DNA from: Thermomonas sp.
GTDB lineage: Bacteria; Pseudomonadota; Gammaproteobacteria; Xanthomonadales; Xanthomonadaceae
Reading direction: 5' to 3'
Assembly (NCBI RefSeq): GCF_029945965.1
Contig: NZ_JAQSDO010000015.1
Span: forward strand, 871,952 to 935,951
DNA: 64,000 nt
The notes under the pieces were generated by a model. That model saw nothing but the letters and a program-made list of their open reading frames with translations. It was not told where the DNA came from and did no database searches. The position numbers and the translations under genes were made by a program. This document shows, one piece after another, positions 1 through 8,197 of the stretch. Each line of letters opens with the position of its first letter. Within the stretch, counting starts at the first letter, position 1.

Positions 1-451
1 ACACGATGTAACTGTGCCGGCGGGTCTGGGTGAGCAACCCCTTGCGCGCATCCACCAGCACGATCGCAAGGTCGGCGGTCGAGGCGCCGGTGGCCATGTT
101 GCGGGTGTATTGCTCGTGGCCCGGGCAGTCGGCAACGATGAATTTGCGCTTGTCGGTACCGAAGTAACGGTAGGCCACGTCAATGGTGATGCCCTGCTCG
201 CGCTCGGCGGCCAAGCCATCGACCAACAGCGCGAAATCGATGTCCTCGCCCTGGGTACCGTGGCGGCGGCTGTCGGCTTCGAGCGCCGCGACCTGGTCGT
301 CAAGCAGCAGATGGGTGTCGTGCAGCAAGCGCCCGATCAGGGTGCTCTTGCCGTCATCCACGCTGCCGCAGGTGATGAAGCGCAGCAGGCTCTTGGTTTC
401 GTGTTGGTGCAGGTAGGCGGCGACCTGCGCGCTAGCGTCATCGGTACGCAT
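1..451 (-). CDS. cysN: Sulfate adenylyltransferase subunit 1 (CysN), 5' part only
   Basis: GTPase subunit of ATP sulfurylase, which with CysD makes adenosine 5'-phosphosulfate in assimilatory sulfate activation. It is absent from the ORF track because it runs off the left edge. I translated about 150 N-terminal residues from the reverse strand. They show the GTPase P-loop GSVDDGKST near residue 30 and the switch II motif DCPGHEQY near residue 115. The ATG shares one base with the cysD stop (TGATG), so the two are translationally coupled. Whether a C-terminal APS kinase domain (CysNC fusion) follows cannot be seen. Confidence 0.95.
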   Translation of the reverse strand, partial: MRTDDASAQVAAYLHQHETKSLLRFITCGSVDDGKSTLIGRLLHDTHLLLDDQVAALEADSRRHGTQGEDIDFALLVDGLAAEREQGITIDVAYRYFGTDKRKFIVADCPGHEQYTRNMATGASTADLAIVLVDARKGLLTQTRRHSYIV

Positions 452-1356
452 CAGAAATAGCCTTCCTGTTTCTTCTTTTCCATCGACGCAGACGGGTCCT
501 GGTCGATCACCCTGCCCTGTCGCTCCGAGGTCGTCGCCACCAGCATCTCGGCAATGATCTTTTCCAGTGTGTCGGCGTCCGATTCGATCGCGCCAGTCAG
601 CGGATAGCAGCCCAGGGTGCGAAAGCGCACTTTCTTCAACATCGGGATTTCGCCATCGCGCAGTGGCAGGCGCTCGTCATCAACCATGATCAGCGCGCCA
701 TCGCGCTCGACCACGGGTCGCTCGGCAGCCAGGTACAGCGACGGCACCGGGATGTTTTCGCGATAGATGTAGAGCCAGACATCGAGTTCGGTCCAGTTGC
801 TGATCGGGAACACGCGCACCGATTCGCCTTTGTGGATGCGGGTGTTGTACAGGCTCCACAGTTCGGGGCGCTGGTTCTTGGGATCCCAGCGGTGCTGCGC
901 GTTGCGGAAGCTGAAGATGCGTTCCTTGGCCCGCGATTTTTCTTCATCGCGGCGCGCACCGCCGATCGCCGCATCGAACCCGTGCAAGTCCAGCGCCTGC
1001 TTCAGGCCTTGGGTCTTCATCACGTCGGTATGCACGGTGGCGCCATGGCTGATCGGATTAATGCCGCTGGCCACGCCATCCGGGTTGGTGTGGACGTGCA
1101 ACTGCACGCCGGTTTCGGCGGCGCGCATGTCGCGAAACGCGATCATCTCGCGGAACTTCCAGCCGGTATCCACATGCAGCAGCGGGATCGGCGGCCGTGC
1201 CGGATAAAAGGCCTTCGCCAGCAGGTGCAACAGCACCGAGCTGTCCTTGCCGACCGAGTACAGCATCACCGGATTGCGGAATTCGGCGGCGACCTCGCGC
1301 AGGATGTGGATGCTTTCGGCTTCCAGCCGGTCGAGATGGGTCAGGTCTGGCTTCAA
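451..1356 (-). CDS. cysD: Sulfate adenylyltransferase subunit 2 (CysD)
   Basis: Catalytic subunit of ATP sulfurylase (ATP + sulfate to APS + PPi), cytoplasmic, working with CysN encoded directly downstream. At 301 aa it has the usual length. The PP-loop SVGKDSS lies near residue 34, followed by a typical adenylyl-transfer core ([22 protein letters not shown]) and the conserved C-terminal [14 protein letters not shown]. The only in-frame start I find is TTG at 1356, with a weak AAGG eight bases upstream; a nearby ATG is out of frame. It follows the glutamate-synthase-like gene after 34 bases on the same strand. Confidence 0.96.
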   Translation of the reverse strand: MKPDLTHLDRLEAESIHILREVAAEFRNPVMLYSVGKDSSVLLHLLAKAFYPARPPIPLLHVDTGWKFREMIAFRDMRAAETGVQLHVHTNPDGVASGINPISHGATVHTDVMKTQGLKQALDLHGFDAAIGGARRDEEKSRAKERIFSFRNAQHRWDPKNQRPELWSLYNTRIHKGESVRVFPISNWTELDVWLYIYRENIPVPSLYLAAERPVVERDGALIMVDDERLPLRDGEIPMLKKVRFRTLGCYPLTGAIESDADTLEKIIAEMLVATTSERQGRVIDQDPSASMEKKKQEGYF

Positions 1357-1390
1357 GCCATCAGCCTTTGAAAGACGGTCGTGAAGGATA

Positions 1391-3028
1391 TCAAGTGCAC
1401 TTGCCGCTGCGCAGACTCAGCACATGCGGAGGCGGCATGAAGCTATCGCTGCGCGCGTGTTGCCAGAAGTCTTCGAAAACGGCGTGGTCGGGAATGCCGG
1501 CCAGCAGCTCGCCACGGCGCAGGAATGGGTACAGCGCATTAATCGAACGCACTTCGGTAGGCGACACCCGGCGCAGGATGTGCTCCGGGCCCAACTGGTC
1601 AGGATGCTCCAGGCCCGAGGCGCACAGCAGGTCGCGCAGCACATGCAGGGTGTTGTCGTGGAATTCGCGCACGCGGGTGGATTTGTCCGGCACGTCAAGC
1701 TTGCGCCAGCGGCTCGAATCCTGGGTTGCAATCCCGGTCGGACAGCGGTCGGTATGGCAGCTCAACGACTGGATGCAGCCCAACGCGAACATGTAGCCGC
1801 GCGCGGCATTGCACCAGTCCGCACCCATCGCCAGGGTTCGCGCAATGTCGAAGGCGCCGACGATCTTGCCGGCCGCGCCAATCTTGATCCGGTCACGCAG
1901 ATCCAGGCCGACCAAGGTGTTGTGCACCAGCATCAAGCCTTCCTGCATCGGCACGCCAACGTGGTCGATGAACTCGGCAGGCGCGGCGCCGGTGCCACCC
2001 TCGGCGCCATCGACGACGATGAAGTCCGGAAGGATGCTCGGCTCCAGGGAAGCGCTCTCCTGCATCGCCTTGGCAATGGCGAACCATTCCCATGGATGGC
2101 CGATGGCGAGCTTGAAACCGGTCGGTTTGCCGCCCGACATCTCGCGCAGGCGGGCCACGAACTGCAGTAGTCCAAGCGGCGTCGAAAACTCCGTATGTGC
2201 GGCAGGCGAGACGCAGTCCTGGCCCATTGGCACGCCGCGGGTCGCCGAAATCTCGGCGCTCACCTTGGCCGCCGGCAACACGCCGCCATGGCCGGGCTTG
2301 GCGCCCTGCGACAGCTTGATTTCGATCATCTTCACCTGCGGATCATTGGCCGCCTTGGTGAAGCGTTCGGGATTGAAGCTGCCGTCGTCGTTGCGACAAC
2401 CGAAATAGCCGGAACCAATTTCCCAGACCAGGTCGCCACCGGCTTCACGGTGGTAAGGCGAGATCGAGCCCTCGCCGGTGTCGTGATAGAAGCCGCCGGC
2501 CTTGGCGCCGGCATTGAGCGCGCGGATTGCCGCCGCCGACAGCGCGCCGAAACTCATCGCCGAGATATTGAACACGCTGGCCGAATACGGCTGCTTGCTG
2601 GCACCTCCAATCGTGACCCGAAAGTCCGGCGATTCGATATGGGTTGGCGCGATTGAATGGTTGATCCATTCGTAATCGATGCCGTACACGTCCTGCAGGC
2701 TGCCAAACGGGCGCACGTCGTTGACCCGCTTGGCACGTTGGTAAACCAACGCGCGCTGCTGGCGCGAGAACGGCACCTCGACGATGTCGGACTGGATGAA
2801 GTACTGGCGGATTTCCGGGCCAATGGTTTCCAGCCCATAACGAAGATGCGCCAGGATCGGAAAATTGCGGCGTAGTGTGCTCTTGCGCTGGAGCATGTCC
2901 AGGGTACCCAGCGCGGACAGCGCGCCAAATATCACAACGCCCCAACGCCACTCTATCTGCCACCTACTCAGCAGCAACGAGATCAGGAACAGGACGATGC
3001 TGGCGATGTATGCGCTGTATCTGCTCAT
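1391..3028 (-). CDS. Membrane-anchored FMN-binding glutamate synthase family protein
   Basis: This 545-aa protein matches the FMN/Fe-S domain of the large subunit of glutamate synthase but lacks the glutamine amidotransferase part, so it is not a complete GOGAT. Two hydrophobic segments occupy residues 5-45. The flavin core follows, with SAMSFGALS near 155, [12 protein letters not shown] near 240 and [10 protein letters not shown] near 340. The cysteine pattern C-x5-C-x4-C near 419-430 corresponds to the 3Fe-4S ligands of GltB. Stand-alone members are common in Proteobacteria, and I know of no established substrate. It precedes cysDN on the same strand; a link to sulfur assimilation is inference from position only. 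Confidence 0.88.
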   Translation of the reverse strand: MSRYSAYIASIVLFLISLLLSRWQIEWRWGVVIFGALSALGTLDMLQRKSTLRRNFPILAHLRYGLETIGPEIRQYFIQSDIVEVPFSRQQRALVYQRAKRVNDVRPFGSLQDVYGIDYEWINHSIAPTHIESPDFRVTIGGASKQPYSASVFNISAMSFGALSAAAIRALNAGAKAGGFYHDTGEGSISPYHREAGGDLVWEIGSGYFGCRNDDGSFNPERFTKAANDPQVKMIEIKLSQGAKPGHGGVLPAAKVSAEISATRGVPMGQDCVSPAAHTEFSTPLGLLQFVARLREMSGGKPTGFKLAIGHPWEWFAIAKAMQESASLEPSILPDFIVVDGAEGGTGAAPAEFIDHVGVPMQEGLMLVHNTLVGLDLRDRIKIGAAGKIVGAFDIARTLAMGADWCNAARGYMFALGCIQSLSCHTDRCPTGIATQDSSRWRKLDVPDKSTRVREFHDNTLHVLRDLLCASGLEHPDQLGPEHILRRVSPTEVRSINALYPFLRRGELLAGIPDHAVFEDFWQHARSDSFMPPPHVLSLRSGKCT

Positions 3029-3130
3029 GCGCGAAGCATATCAATCTGGCGCGGCACTCCGTCGCGCCTTCTGCAGGAGCGGACCTGGCCACGACCGCTT
3101 TACGAACCAACTGTGCCGAAACCGATGCAA

Positions 3131-3251
3131 GCTCTTGTAGAGCGTGGCTTGCCGCGCTGGGGCTTGGGCGGCCAAGCGGGGCAAGCCCCGCTCTACGGGA
3201 TGGCTATGGCAGAACGGGGTTGGGCTCTTGTAGAGCGTGGCTTGCCGCGCT
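3131..3251. repeat. Cluster of GTAG-headed palindromic repeats (REP/SMAG-like)
   Basis: Three related units fill the gap between the ABC permease and the glutamate-synthase-like gene. Units at 3137-3158 and 3230-3251 are identical over 22 bases, and with flanks over 28 bases (3131-3158 and 3224-3251). A third, inverted unit lies at 3175-3196. Each begins GTAG and contains an internal palindrome of the type AGCGGGGC-TT-GCCCCGCT. A degenerate relative, GCAGGAGCGGACC, sits near 3073. The head and palindrome resemble the SMAG REP elements known from Stenotrophomonas. The rest of the 231-base gap shows nothing else that I recognise. Confidence 0.8.
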
Positions 3252-3259
3252 TTGAATGA

Positions 3260-5764
3260 TCACGACCCACGCAGGATTACCGACGGGGGCGAGTTCAGGA
3301 CCCCGCGTGTGGCCCACATGCCAGCGGCCAGTGCAGCGGCCATGCCCAGGCTGCCGCCGACCGCTGCCATCACCCAGTCCGGTTCCCACGGCAGATTGAA
3401 CACACGCGTGGCTACCACCCCGGACAAGATCGAAGCCGCCACTGCCGCCACCAGCCCCGAAATCAGGCCAAGCGCAGCAAACTCGGACGCCTGCGCCAGC
3501 CGCAGTTGCCGGCCGCGCCCTCCGATCACGCGCATCACCGCACCTTCGTGCAGGCGTTCGTCCTGGCTGGCACTGACTGCAGCCAGCAATACCAGCACCC
3601 CGGCAGCGAAGGAAAACCAGAACACCACCCGCACCACAGTCGCGACCTGATCGGCAGTGCTGCGCACCTGCTTGAGTACGGCATCGACATCGATCACCGA
3701 CACATTCGGGAAACGCGCGACCAGCTCAGCGGTAAAGCGCGACTTGGCGGGTGGCACGTGGAGTGCGGTGATGTGGCTGGCCGGGTAACCCTTGAGCGCA
3801 CCGGGCGACACCACCACGAAAAAGTTCGGCCGGAAGTTCTCCCACTCGACCTTGCGCAGGCTGGTGATGCGGGCGTCGAGGCGTTGCCCGGCGATGTCGA
3901 AGCCGATGCGATCGCCGAGTTTCCAGCCCAACGTGTTGGCGAAGCCCTCCTCCACCGAGATTTCCGTCTGCGCGGGGCCGTCGGCCGGCCAGAACTCGCC
4001 TGCTGTGATGCGATTGTCGGGCTGCAGGGTGCTGGTTGTGGACAGGTTGAACTCGCGCTCGGCCAATGCCTGCGCACGCTGACCGGATTCCGCGTATTGC
4101 CCTTTTGGCACCTCGCGCCCGTTGCGGGCGATGTAGCGCGCACGCACCATCGGGAACAACTCTGGTGCCACCAGTCCATTGGACTTGATGAATTCCGCCA
4201 ACGGCTTCAGCTGCTCGGCCTGCACGTTGATGATGAAGCGGTTCGGCGCATCCGCGGCCAGCGTGCGTTGCCAGCGATCCAGCAGGTCGCGTTGCACGAA
4301 GGTCAGCAGCAGCAGCGCCATCAACCCCAGGCCCAGCGCCGAGACCTGGGCAATGCTGGTGCCTGCGCGTCGACTGACGTTGGCCAGCCCGTAACGCAAT
4401 GGCCCACGCAGACGCGAACGCAAGCGGCGCAACAGCAGGATCAGCAGCCAGGCCATCAGCGCCAGCACCGCGAGTGTTGCAGCGATACCGGCCAGCATCG
4501 CAAACCCCAACGTTGCCGATCCCGCTTTCCACCACAGCAACGCGGCCAGGCCGCCCAATCCCGTCACCGCCGCCAGCCATGCGCTTGGCTCAGTCGGATC
4601 CAGGTCGCGGCGCAGCACACGCAGCGCGGGCACGCGACGTAGCGCCAACACCGGCGGCGCACCGAATGCGAGCAACACCAGCATGCCGACTGCCAAACCT
4701 TCGGCAGCCGGCTGCCACGCGGCCGCTGGTATGCCCACGCCCAGTTGCGTAGCCAACCACGCGCCGACGCCCCACTGCAGCAGGAACGCGATTGCAATTC
4801 CAATACTGCAAGCCAGCAGACCCAGCAAGACCAGTTCGCCGACATGGATCGCTACCAGCGTGCGTTGGCTGGCGCCGAGGCAACGCATCACCGCCGCGGC
4901 CTGCAAGTTGCGTTCACTGTGGCGGCGTGCGGCCATCGCCACTGCCACCGCCGCCAGCATCACCGACACCAATGCGGCCAAGCCCAGGAAGCGCCCCGCA
5001 CGGTCAAGTGCGGAAGCGATCTCCGGGCGCGCATCGGAGGCGGTTTCAACGCGCAGGCCGCGCACATTTGCCGCTGTCACCTCACTTGAAAATCGTGACA
5101 GCGCGGGTGCATCACCCGCTACTGCCAGCCGGTAGCGCAGGCGACTGCCTTCCTGCACCAAGCCGGTGGCGGCGAGGGCGTCCAGCGGCACAAAGAGCTT
5201 CGGCGCCACGCTGAAATAGTCGACACCTGCATCAGGTTCCTGCAGCACCAGCGCCGCGATCCGGAAACGGGATTCGCCCAGCGCCACCACATCGCCGATG
5301 TGCGCGCCGAGGCGGTCGGCGCCGGCACGACTGAGCCATGCCGAACCTGCTGGCGGGATGCCACTGGCGATACGCTCGATACCATCACCGGTATCGATGC
5401 GGAACTCCCCGCGCAGCGGATAACCGACGCCCAGCGCACGCACTTCGCCCAACTCCAGGCGCTCGCTGCTGCCACTGCCGATGCGCAACATGCTGGTGAG
5501 GTCGCGGGTCTCGCTCATGCGCAGGCCATTGGCGCGAGCGGCTTCCGCCAATGCAGGCGGCAATGGTTGGTCGCTGCGCAAGACGATATCGCCGCCCAGA
5601 AGACGGTTGGCTTCCTGGGTCAGTGCGCGCGCCGCGCGGTCGGTGACGAAGCCGACCGCGGTAACCGCGATGACCGCCAACACCAGCGCAGCCAACAGGA
5701 TGCGGATGTCACCCGACGCCAAATCTCGGCGTAACTGCCGCCATGCCAGTTTTCCAACCTTCAT
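3260..5764 (-). CDS. ABC transporter permease, FtsX/YbbP type
   Basis: Inner-membrane permease of 834 aa with the arrangement of the YbbP/FtsX-like family: an N-terminal membrane helix (about residues 20-45), a large periplasmic domain to about 255, a central membrane block (about 260-470), a second periplasmic domain and a C-terminal membrane block with a glycine-rich turn (MRVIGGRGRQLRLAQ). Its start codon overlaps the stop of the ATPase gene (ATGA), so both are made together. The pair sits back to back with tesA, the usual arrangement of ybbAP-tesA in gammaproteobacteria. The substrate is unknown; an envelope lipid or lipoprotein is a reasonable guess. Confidence 0.9.
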   Translation of the reverse strand: MKVGKLAWRQLRRDLASGDIRILLAALVLAVIAVTAVGFVTDRAARALTQEANRLLGGDIVLRSDQPLPPALAEAARANGLRMSETRDLTSMLRIGSGSSERLELGEVRALGVGYPLRGEFRIDTGDGIERIASGIPPAGSAWLSRAGADRLGAHIGDVVALGESRFRIAALVLQEPDAGVDYFSVAPKLFVPLDALAATGLVQEGSRLRYRLAVAGDAPALSRFSSEVTAANVRGLRVETASDARPEIASALDRAGRFLGLAALVSVMLAAVAVAMAARRHSERNLQAAAVMRCLGASQRTLVAIHVGELVLLGLLACSIGIAIAFLLQWGVGAWLATQLGVGIPAAAWQPAAEGLAVGMLVLLAFGAPPVLALRRVPALRVLRRDLDPTEPSAWLAAVTGLGGLAALLWWKAGSATLGFAMLAGIAATLAVLALMAWLLILLLRRLRSRLRGPLRYGLANVSRRAGTSIAQVSALGLGLMALLLLTFVQRDLLDRWQRTLAADAPNRFIINVQAEQLKPLAEFIKSNGLVAPELFPMVRARYIARNGREVPKGQYAESGQRAQALAEREFNLSTTSTLQPDNRITAGEFWPADGPAQTEISVEEGFANTLGWKLGDRIGFDIAGQRLDARITSLRKVEWENFRPNFFVVVSPGALKGYPASHITALHVPPAKSRFTAELVARFPNVSVIDVDAVLKQVRSTADQVATVVRVVFWFSFAAGVLVLLAAVSASQDERLHEGAVMRVIGGRGRQLRLAQASEFAALGLISGLVAAVAASILSGVVATRVFNLPWEPDWVMAAVGGSLGMAAALAAGMWATRGVLNSPPSVILRGS

Positions 5765-6495
5765 GCCGGTACCAGGCGCCCGCTGTCGAGCCGCAAGGTG
5801 CGGCTGCAGCGCGAGGCCAGATGCTCGTCATGGGTGACCAGCACCAGGGTGGTGCCGTGGCGTGCATTGAGGTCGAACAACAGTTCAATGATCGCCTGCC
5901 CGGTCTGGGTATCGAGATTACCGGTGGGCTCGTCGGCAAACAGCAACGATGGTTGGGTGACGAACGCGCGCGCCACCGCGACCCGCTGCTGCTCGCCCCC
6001 GGACAGCTGGCGCGGGTAATGGCCCAACCGCTCGCCAAGGCCAACCTGTTGCAGGATCTCGCGTGCAGGTCCTTCGGCATCGTCATCGCCGCGCAGCTCC
6101 AGCGGCAACATCACGTTTTCCAGCGCAGTCAGCGATGGCAGCAACTGGAAGCTCTGGAACACGAAGCCGACCCGCTCGCCACGCAAGCGGGCGCGGCCGT
6201 CCTCGTCCAGCGACGACAGCAATGCGCCATGCAGGCTGACATCGCCGGTCGTTGGTGTGTCCAGCCCCGCCAGCAGCGATAGCAGGGTGCTCTTGCCCGA
6301 ACCGGATGCGCCGACAATCGCCACGCTGTCGCCTGCCTCGATGGCAAACGACACGTCCGCCAGGATGCACAGCCCGCCCTCCGGCAACAGCACAGTCTTG
6401 CCCAGCGCCGTCACACGCAGGGCTTCGGTGGCGTGGACAGCAATGGTTGCAGCGACAGCTGGCATTGCGTGGCTATAGTCCATCATGTCGGCCAT
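5761..6495 (-). CDS. ABC transporter ATP-binding protein (YbbA/LolD-like)
   Basis: ATPase partner of the downstream FtsX-type permease. It shows Walker A GASGSGKST, the signature LSGGEQQRVAVAR, Walker [13 protein letters not shown] and the H-loop THDEHL. This places it in the MacB/LolD/YbbA group of short ATPases. The ORF track runs to 6621, but the family match begins at MADMMDYSH, so I take ATG 6495 (244 aa); this also leaves a 26-base divergent gap to tesA. It overlaps the permease gene by four bases. A true lolD homologue lies elsewhere in the window (17910-18632), so this one is more likely YbbA. Confidence 0.92.
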   Translation of the reverse strand: MADMMDYSHAMPAVAATIAVHATEALRVTALGKTVLLPEGGLCILADVSFAIEAGDSVAIVGASGSGKSTLLSLLAGLDTPTTGDVSLHGALLSSLDEDGRARLRGERVGFVFQSFQLLPSLTALENVMLPLELRGDDDAEGPAREILQQVGLGERLGHYPRQLSGGEQQRVAVARAFVTQPSLLFADEPTGNLDTQTGQAIIELLFDLNARHGTTLVLVTHDEHLASRCSRTLRLDSGRLVPA

Positions 6496-6521
6496 TGGGT
6501 TCGATGTCCTGGAGTGCATGC

Positions 6522-7184
6522 ATGTCGATGAGGTATGGCGGCGGTCGAGCGATCTTGCAATGGGCGATGTTGTTTTCGCTTTGGCTCGCAGCAGGCATCG
6601 CCTGCGCGCAGCCTGTATCAAAACCGCAGGCCGGTAATCACACAGTGCTGGTGGTGGGCGATTCGCTTTCGGCCGCCTACGGCATTGCCGCGCACGAGGG
6701 CTGGGTCGCGCTGACGGGGCAACGCCTGGCGGCGCGCAAACCAGCTTGGCACATCGTCAATGCCAGCATCAGTGGCGACACCAGCGCCGGCGGCGCGGCG
6801 CGGATCGTGGCCGAGGTCGTGCGCGTGAAGCCCGCCGTGGTGGTGATAGAACTGGGCGCCAACGATGGCTTGCGCGGCCTGCCTCTACGCGACCTGCGCC
6901 GCAACCTGGCCCGCATGGTCGGCGCTTCGCAGAGTATCGGCGCGAAGGTATTGGTAATCGGCATGCGTCTGCCACCGAACTATGGCCAAGCCTATACGCA
7001 GGAATTCGAGCGCGGATTCTGCGGCATCGCGGACCTGATGCACGCCGCGTGCCTGCCGTTCCTGCTGGAGCCGATCGCGCGCGATCGCACCGCGTTCCAG
7101 GACGACAACCTGCATCCGGTTGCATCGGCGCAGCCGGCATTGCGCGACCATGTGTGGCCCGCGCTGGCCCCTTTGCTCGACTGA
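6522..7184 (+). CDS. tesA: Periplasmic arylesterase / lysophospholipase (TesA, SGNH hydrolase)
   Basis: Secreted SGNH/GDSL hydrolase acting on acyl thioesters, lysophospholipids and aryl esters. The 220-aa product has a signal peptide of about 30 residues ending near IACAQP. It carries the block I nucleophile GDSLS, block III GAND and the C-terminal catalytic DNLHP. I chose ATG 6522 because GGAG lies seven bases upstream and the signal peptide begins there; the ORF track extends upstream into the ABC ATPase. It is divergent from that ATPase, as in the conserved ybbAP-tesA locus. Confidence 0.95.
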   Translation: MSMRYGGGRAILQWAMLFSLWLAAGIACAQPVSKPQAGNHTVLVVGDSLSAAYGIAAHEGWVALTGQRLAARKPAWHIVNASISGDTSAGGAARIVAEVVRVKPAVVVIELGANDGLRGLPLRDLRRNLARMVGASQSIGAKVLVIGMRLPPNYGQAYTQEFERGFCGIADLMHAACLPFLLEPIARDRTAFQDDNLHPVASAQPALRDHVWPALAPLLD

Positions 7185-7198
7185 CAGCGCGCTGTTCT

Positions 7199-7285
7199 TG
7201 GTGCCCGGAGTCGGAATCGAACCGACATACCCTTGCGGGTGAGGGATTTTAAGTCCCTTGCGTCTACCAGTTTCGCCATCCGGGC
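7199..7285 (-). tRNA. tRNA-Leu (anticodon TAA)
   Basis: Reverse-strand cloverleaf with acceptor stem GCCCGGA/TCCGGGC, discriminator A, encoded CCA (7199-7201), a long variable arm as expected for leucine and anticodon loop CTTAAAA. It is 87 bases with CCA and is the last member of a three-tRNA run. Confidence 0.95.
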
Positions 7286-7330
7286 GGCTTGTGCATGGTG
7301 CCGTAACTACCGCACAACGCAACTACGCCA

Positions 7331-7365
7331 AAAAATAAAAATCCCGACCGGAGCCGGGATTTTCA
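7331..7365 (-). terminator. Rho-independent terminator after tRNA-Cys
   Basis: Hairpin AAAATCCCG...CGGGATTTT (arms 7338-7346 and 7355-7363), followed on the minus strand by a U-rich tract. It lies between tRNA-Cys and tRNA-Leu, so tRNA-Leu depends either on read-through or on its own promoter. Confidence 0.75.
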
Positions 7366-7378
7366 TATTCCAGCAATT

Positions 7379-7452
7379 TGGAGGCCGAGGTCGGAATTGA
7401 ACCGGCGTACGCGGATTTGCAGTCCGCTGCATAACCACTCTGCCACCCGGCC
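7379..7452 (-). tRNA. tRNA-Cys (anticodon GCA)
   Basis: Reverse-strand cloverleaf with acceptor stem GGCCGGG/CTCGGCC (one G-U pair), discriminator U, encoded CCA (7379-7381) and anticodon loop containing GCA. It is 74 bases with CCA. Confidence 0.95.
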
Positions 7453-7460
7453 GGATGACT

Positions 7461-7490
7461 AAAAAAGCAAAGCCCCGCGAACGGGGCTTG
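7461..7490 (-). terminator. Rho-independent terminator after tRNA-Gly
   Basis: Eight-base-pair stem AAGCCCCG/CGGGGCTT (7470-7477 and 7482-7489) with loop CGAA. On the minus strand it is followed by GCTTTTTTAG, a strong U-tract. It separates tRNA-Gly from tRNA-Cys. Confidence 0.85.
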
Positions 7491-7512
7491 CGTGAACGTT
7501 TCCGTTCAAACC

Positions 7513-7588
<76 letters not shown>

Positions 7589-7600
7589 GTTGAGCCGACT

Positions 7601-7628
7601 ATTCTAGCGCCACGCTCGGCACTGTCAA
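7601..7628 (-). promoter_or_regulatory. Sigma-70 promoter of the tRNA-Gly gene
   Basis: On the minus strand, TTGACA (7628-7623) and TAGAAT (7606-7601) are separated by 16 bases, which is near consensus. The -10 box ends 12 bases before the mature 5' end of tRNA-Gly. The -35 box overlaps the last bases of pgsA. Confidence 0.85.
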
Positions 7629-8197
7629 CTCCCTTTTCGCTCTTCTGCCGTCAATGATGGCCAGGCGGCCCGCGCGTATTCATATCCCGACCACAAAGTC
7701 AGTATTGCAGCGATGGCCAGCAGCCATTCGCCGATCACGAACACCGGCAAGCCCAACAGGGGTTCGCGGTACAGCAGGAAGCCCAGCGCGACCATCTGCA
7801 CCACAGTCTTGATCTTGCCCACCGCAGCTACCGCGACCTTGCCGCGCTGGCCCACTTCGGCCATCCATTCGCGCAGCGCAGACACCGCGATTTCGCGGCC
7901 AATGATCACCGACGCCCATAGCGCCATCCAAACCGTGTGGTGGTGTTCCACCGTGATCACCAGCGCGGTGGACACCATCAATTTATCCGCCACCGGGTCC
8001 AGGAAGGCGCCGAACGTCGAATACTGGTTCCAGCGCCGCGCAATCCAGCCATCCAGCCAGTCGGTGATGGAGGCGAACGCGAAGATCGCAGTTGCCGCGA
8101 TATTGGTCCAGCGGTAGTCCAGGTAATAGACGATCACCAGTACCGGGATCAATGCGATCCGCGCCAGGGTCAACCATGTGGGGATCGTCAGCTTCAC
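7625..8197 (-). CDS. pgsA: CDP-diacylglycerol-glycerol-3-phosphate 3-phosphatidyltransferase
   Basis: Inner-membrane enzyme that makes phosphatidylglycerophosphate from CDP-diacylglycerol and glycerol-3-phosphate, the committed step to phosphatidylglycerol and cardiolipin. The 190-aa protein has several membrane helices. It carries the full CDP-alcohol phosphatidyltransferase signature D-x2-DG-x2-AR-x8-G-x3-D-x3-D, seen as DWLDGWIARR...GAFLDPVADK near residues 46-71. The start abuts the end of uvrC, the widespread uvrC-pgsA order. A second phospholipid enzyme, a cardiolipin synthase-like protein, lies at 37 kb. Confidence 0.96.
   Translation of the reverse strand: MKLTIPTWLTLARIALIPVLVIVYYLDYRWTNIAATAIFAFASITDWLDGWIARRWNQYSTFGAFLDPVADKLMVSTALVITVEHHHTVWMALWASVIIGREIAVSALREWMAEVGQRGKVAVAAVGKIKTVVQMVALGFLLYREPLLGLPVFVIGEWLLAIAAILTLWSGYEYARAAWPSLTAEERKGS

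Noticed and set aside
1357-1390. Riboswitch or leader in front of cysD
   Set aside because: The gap to the preceding gene is only 34 bases, too short for a known sulfur-responsive riboswitch.
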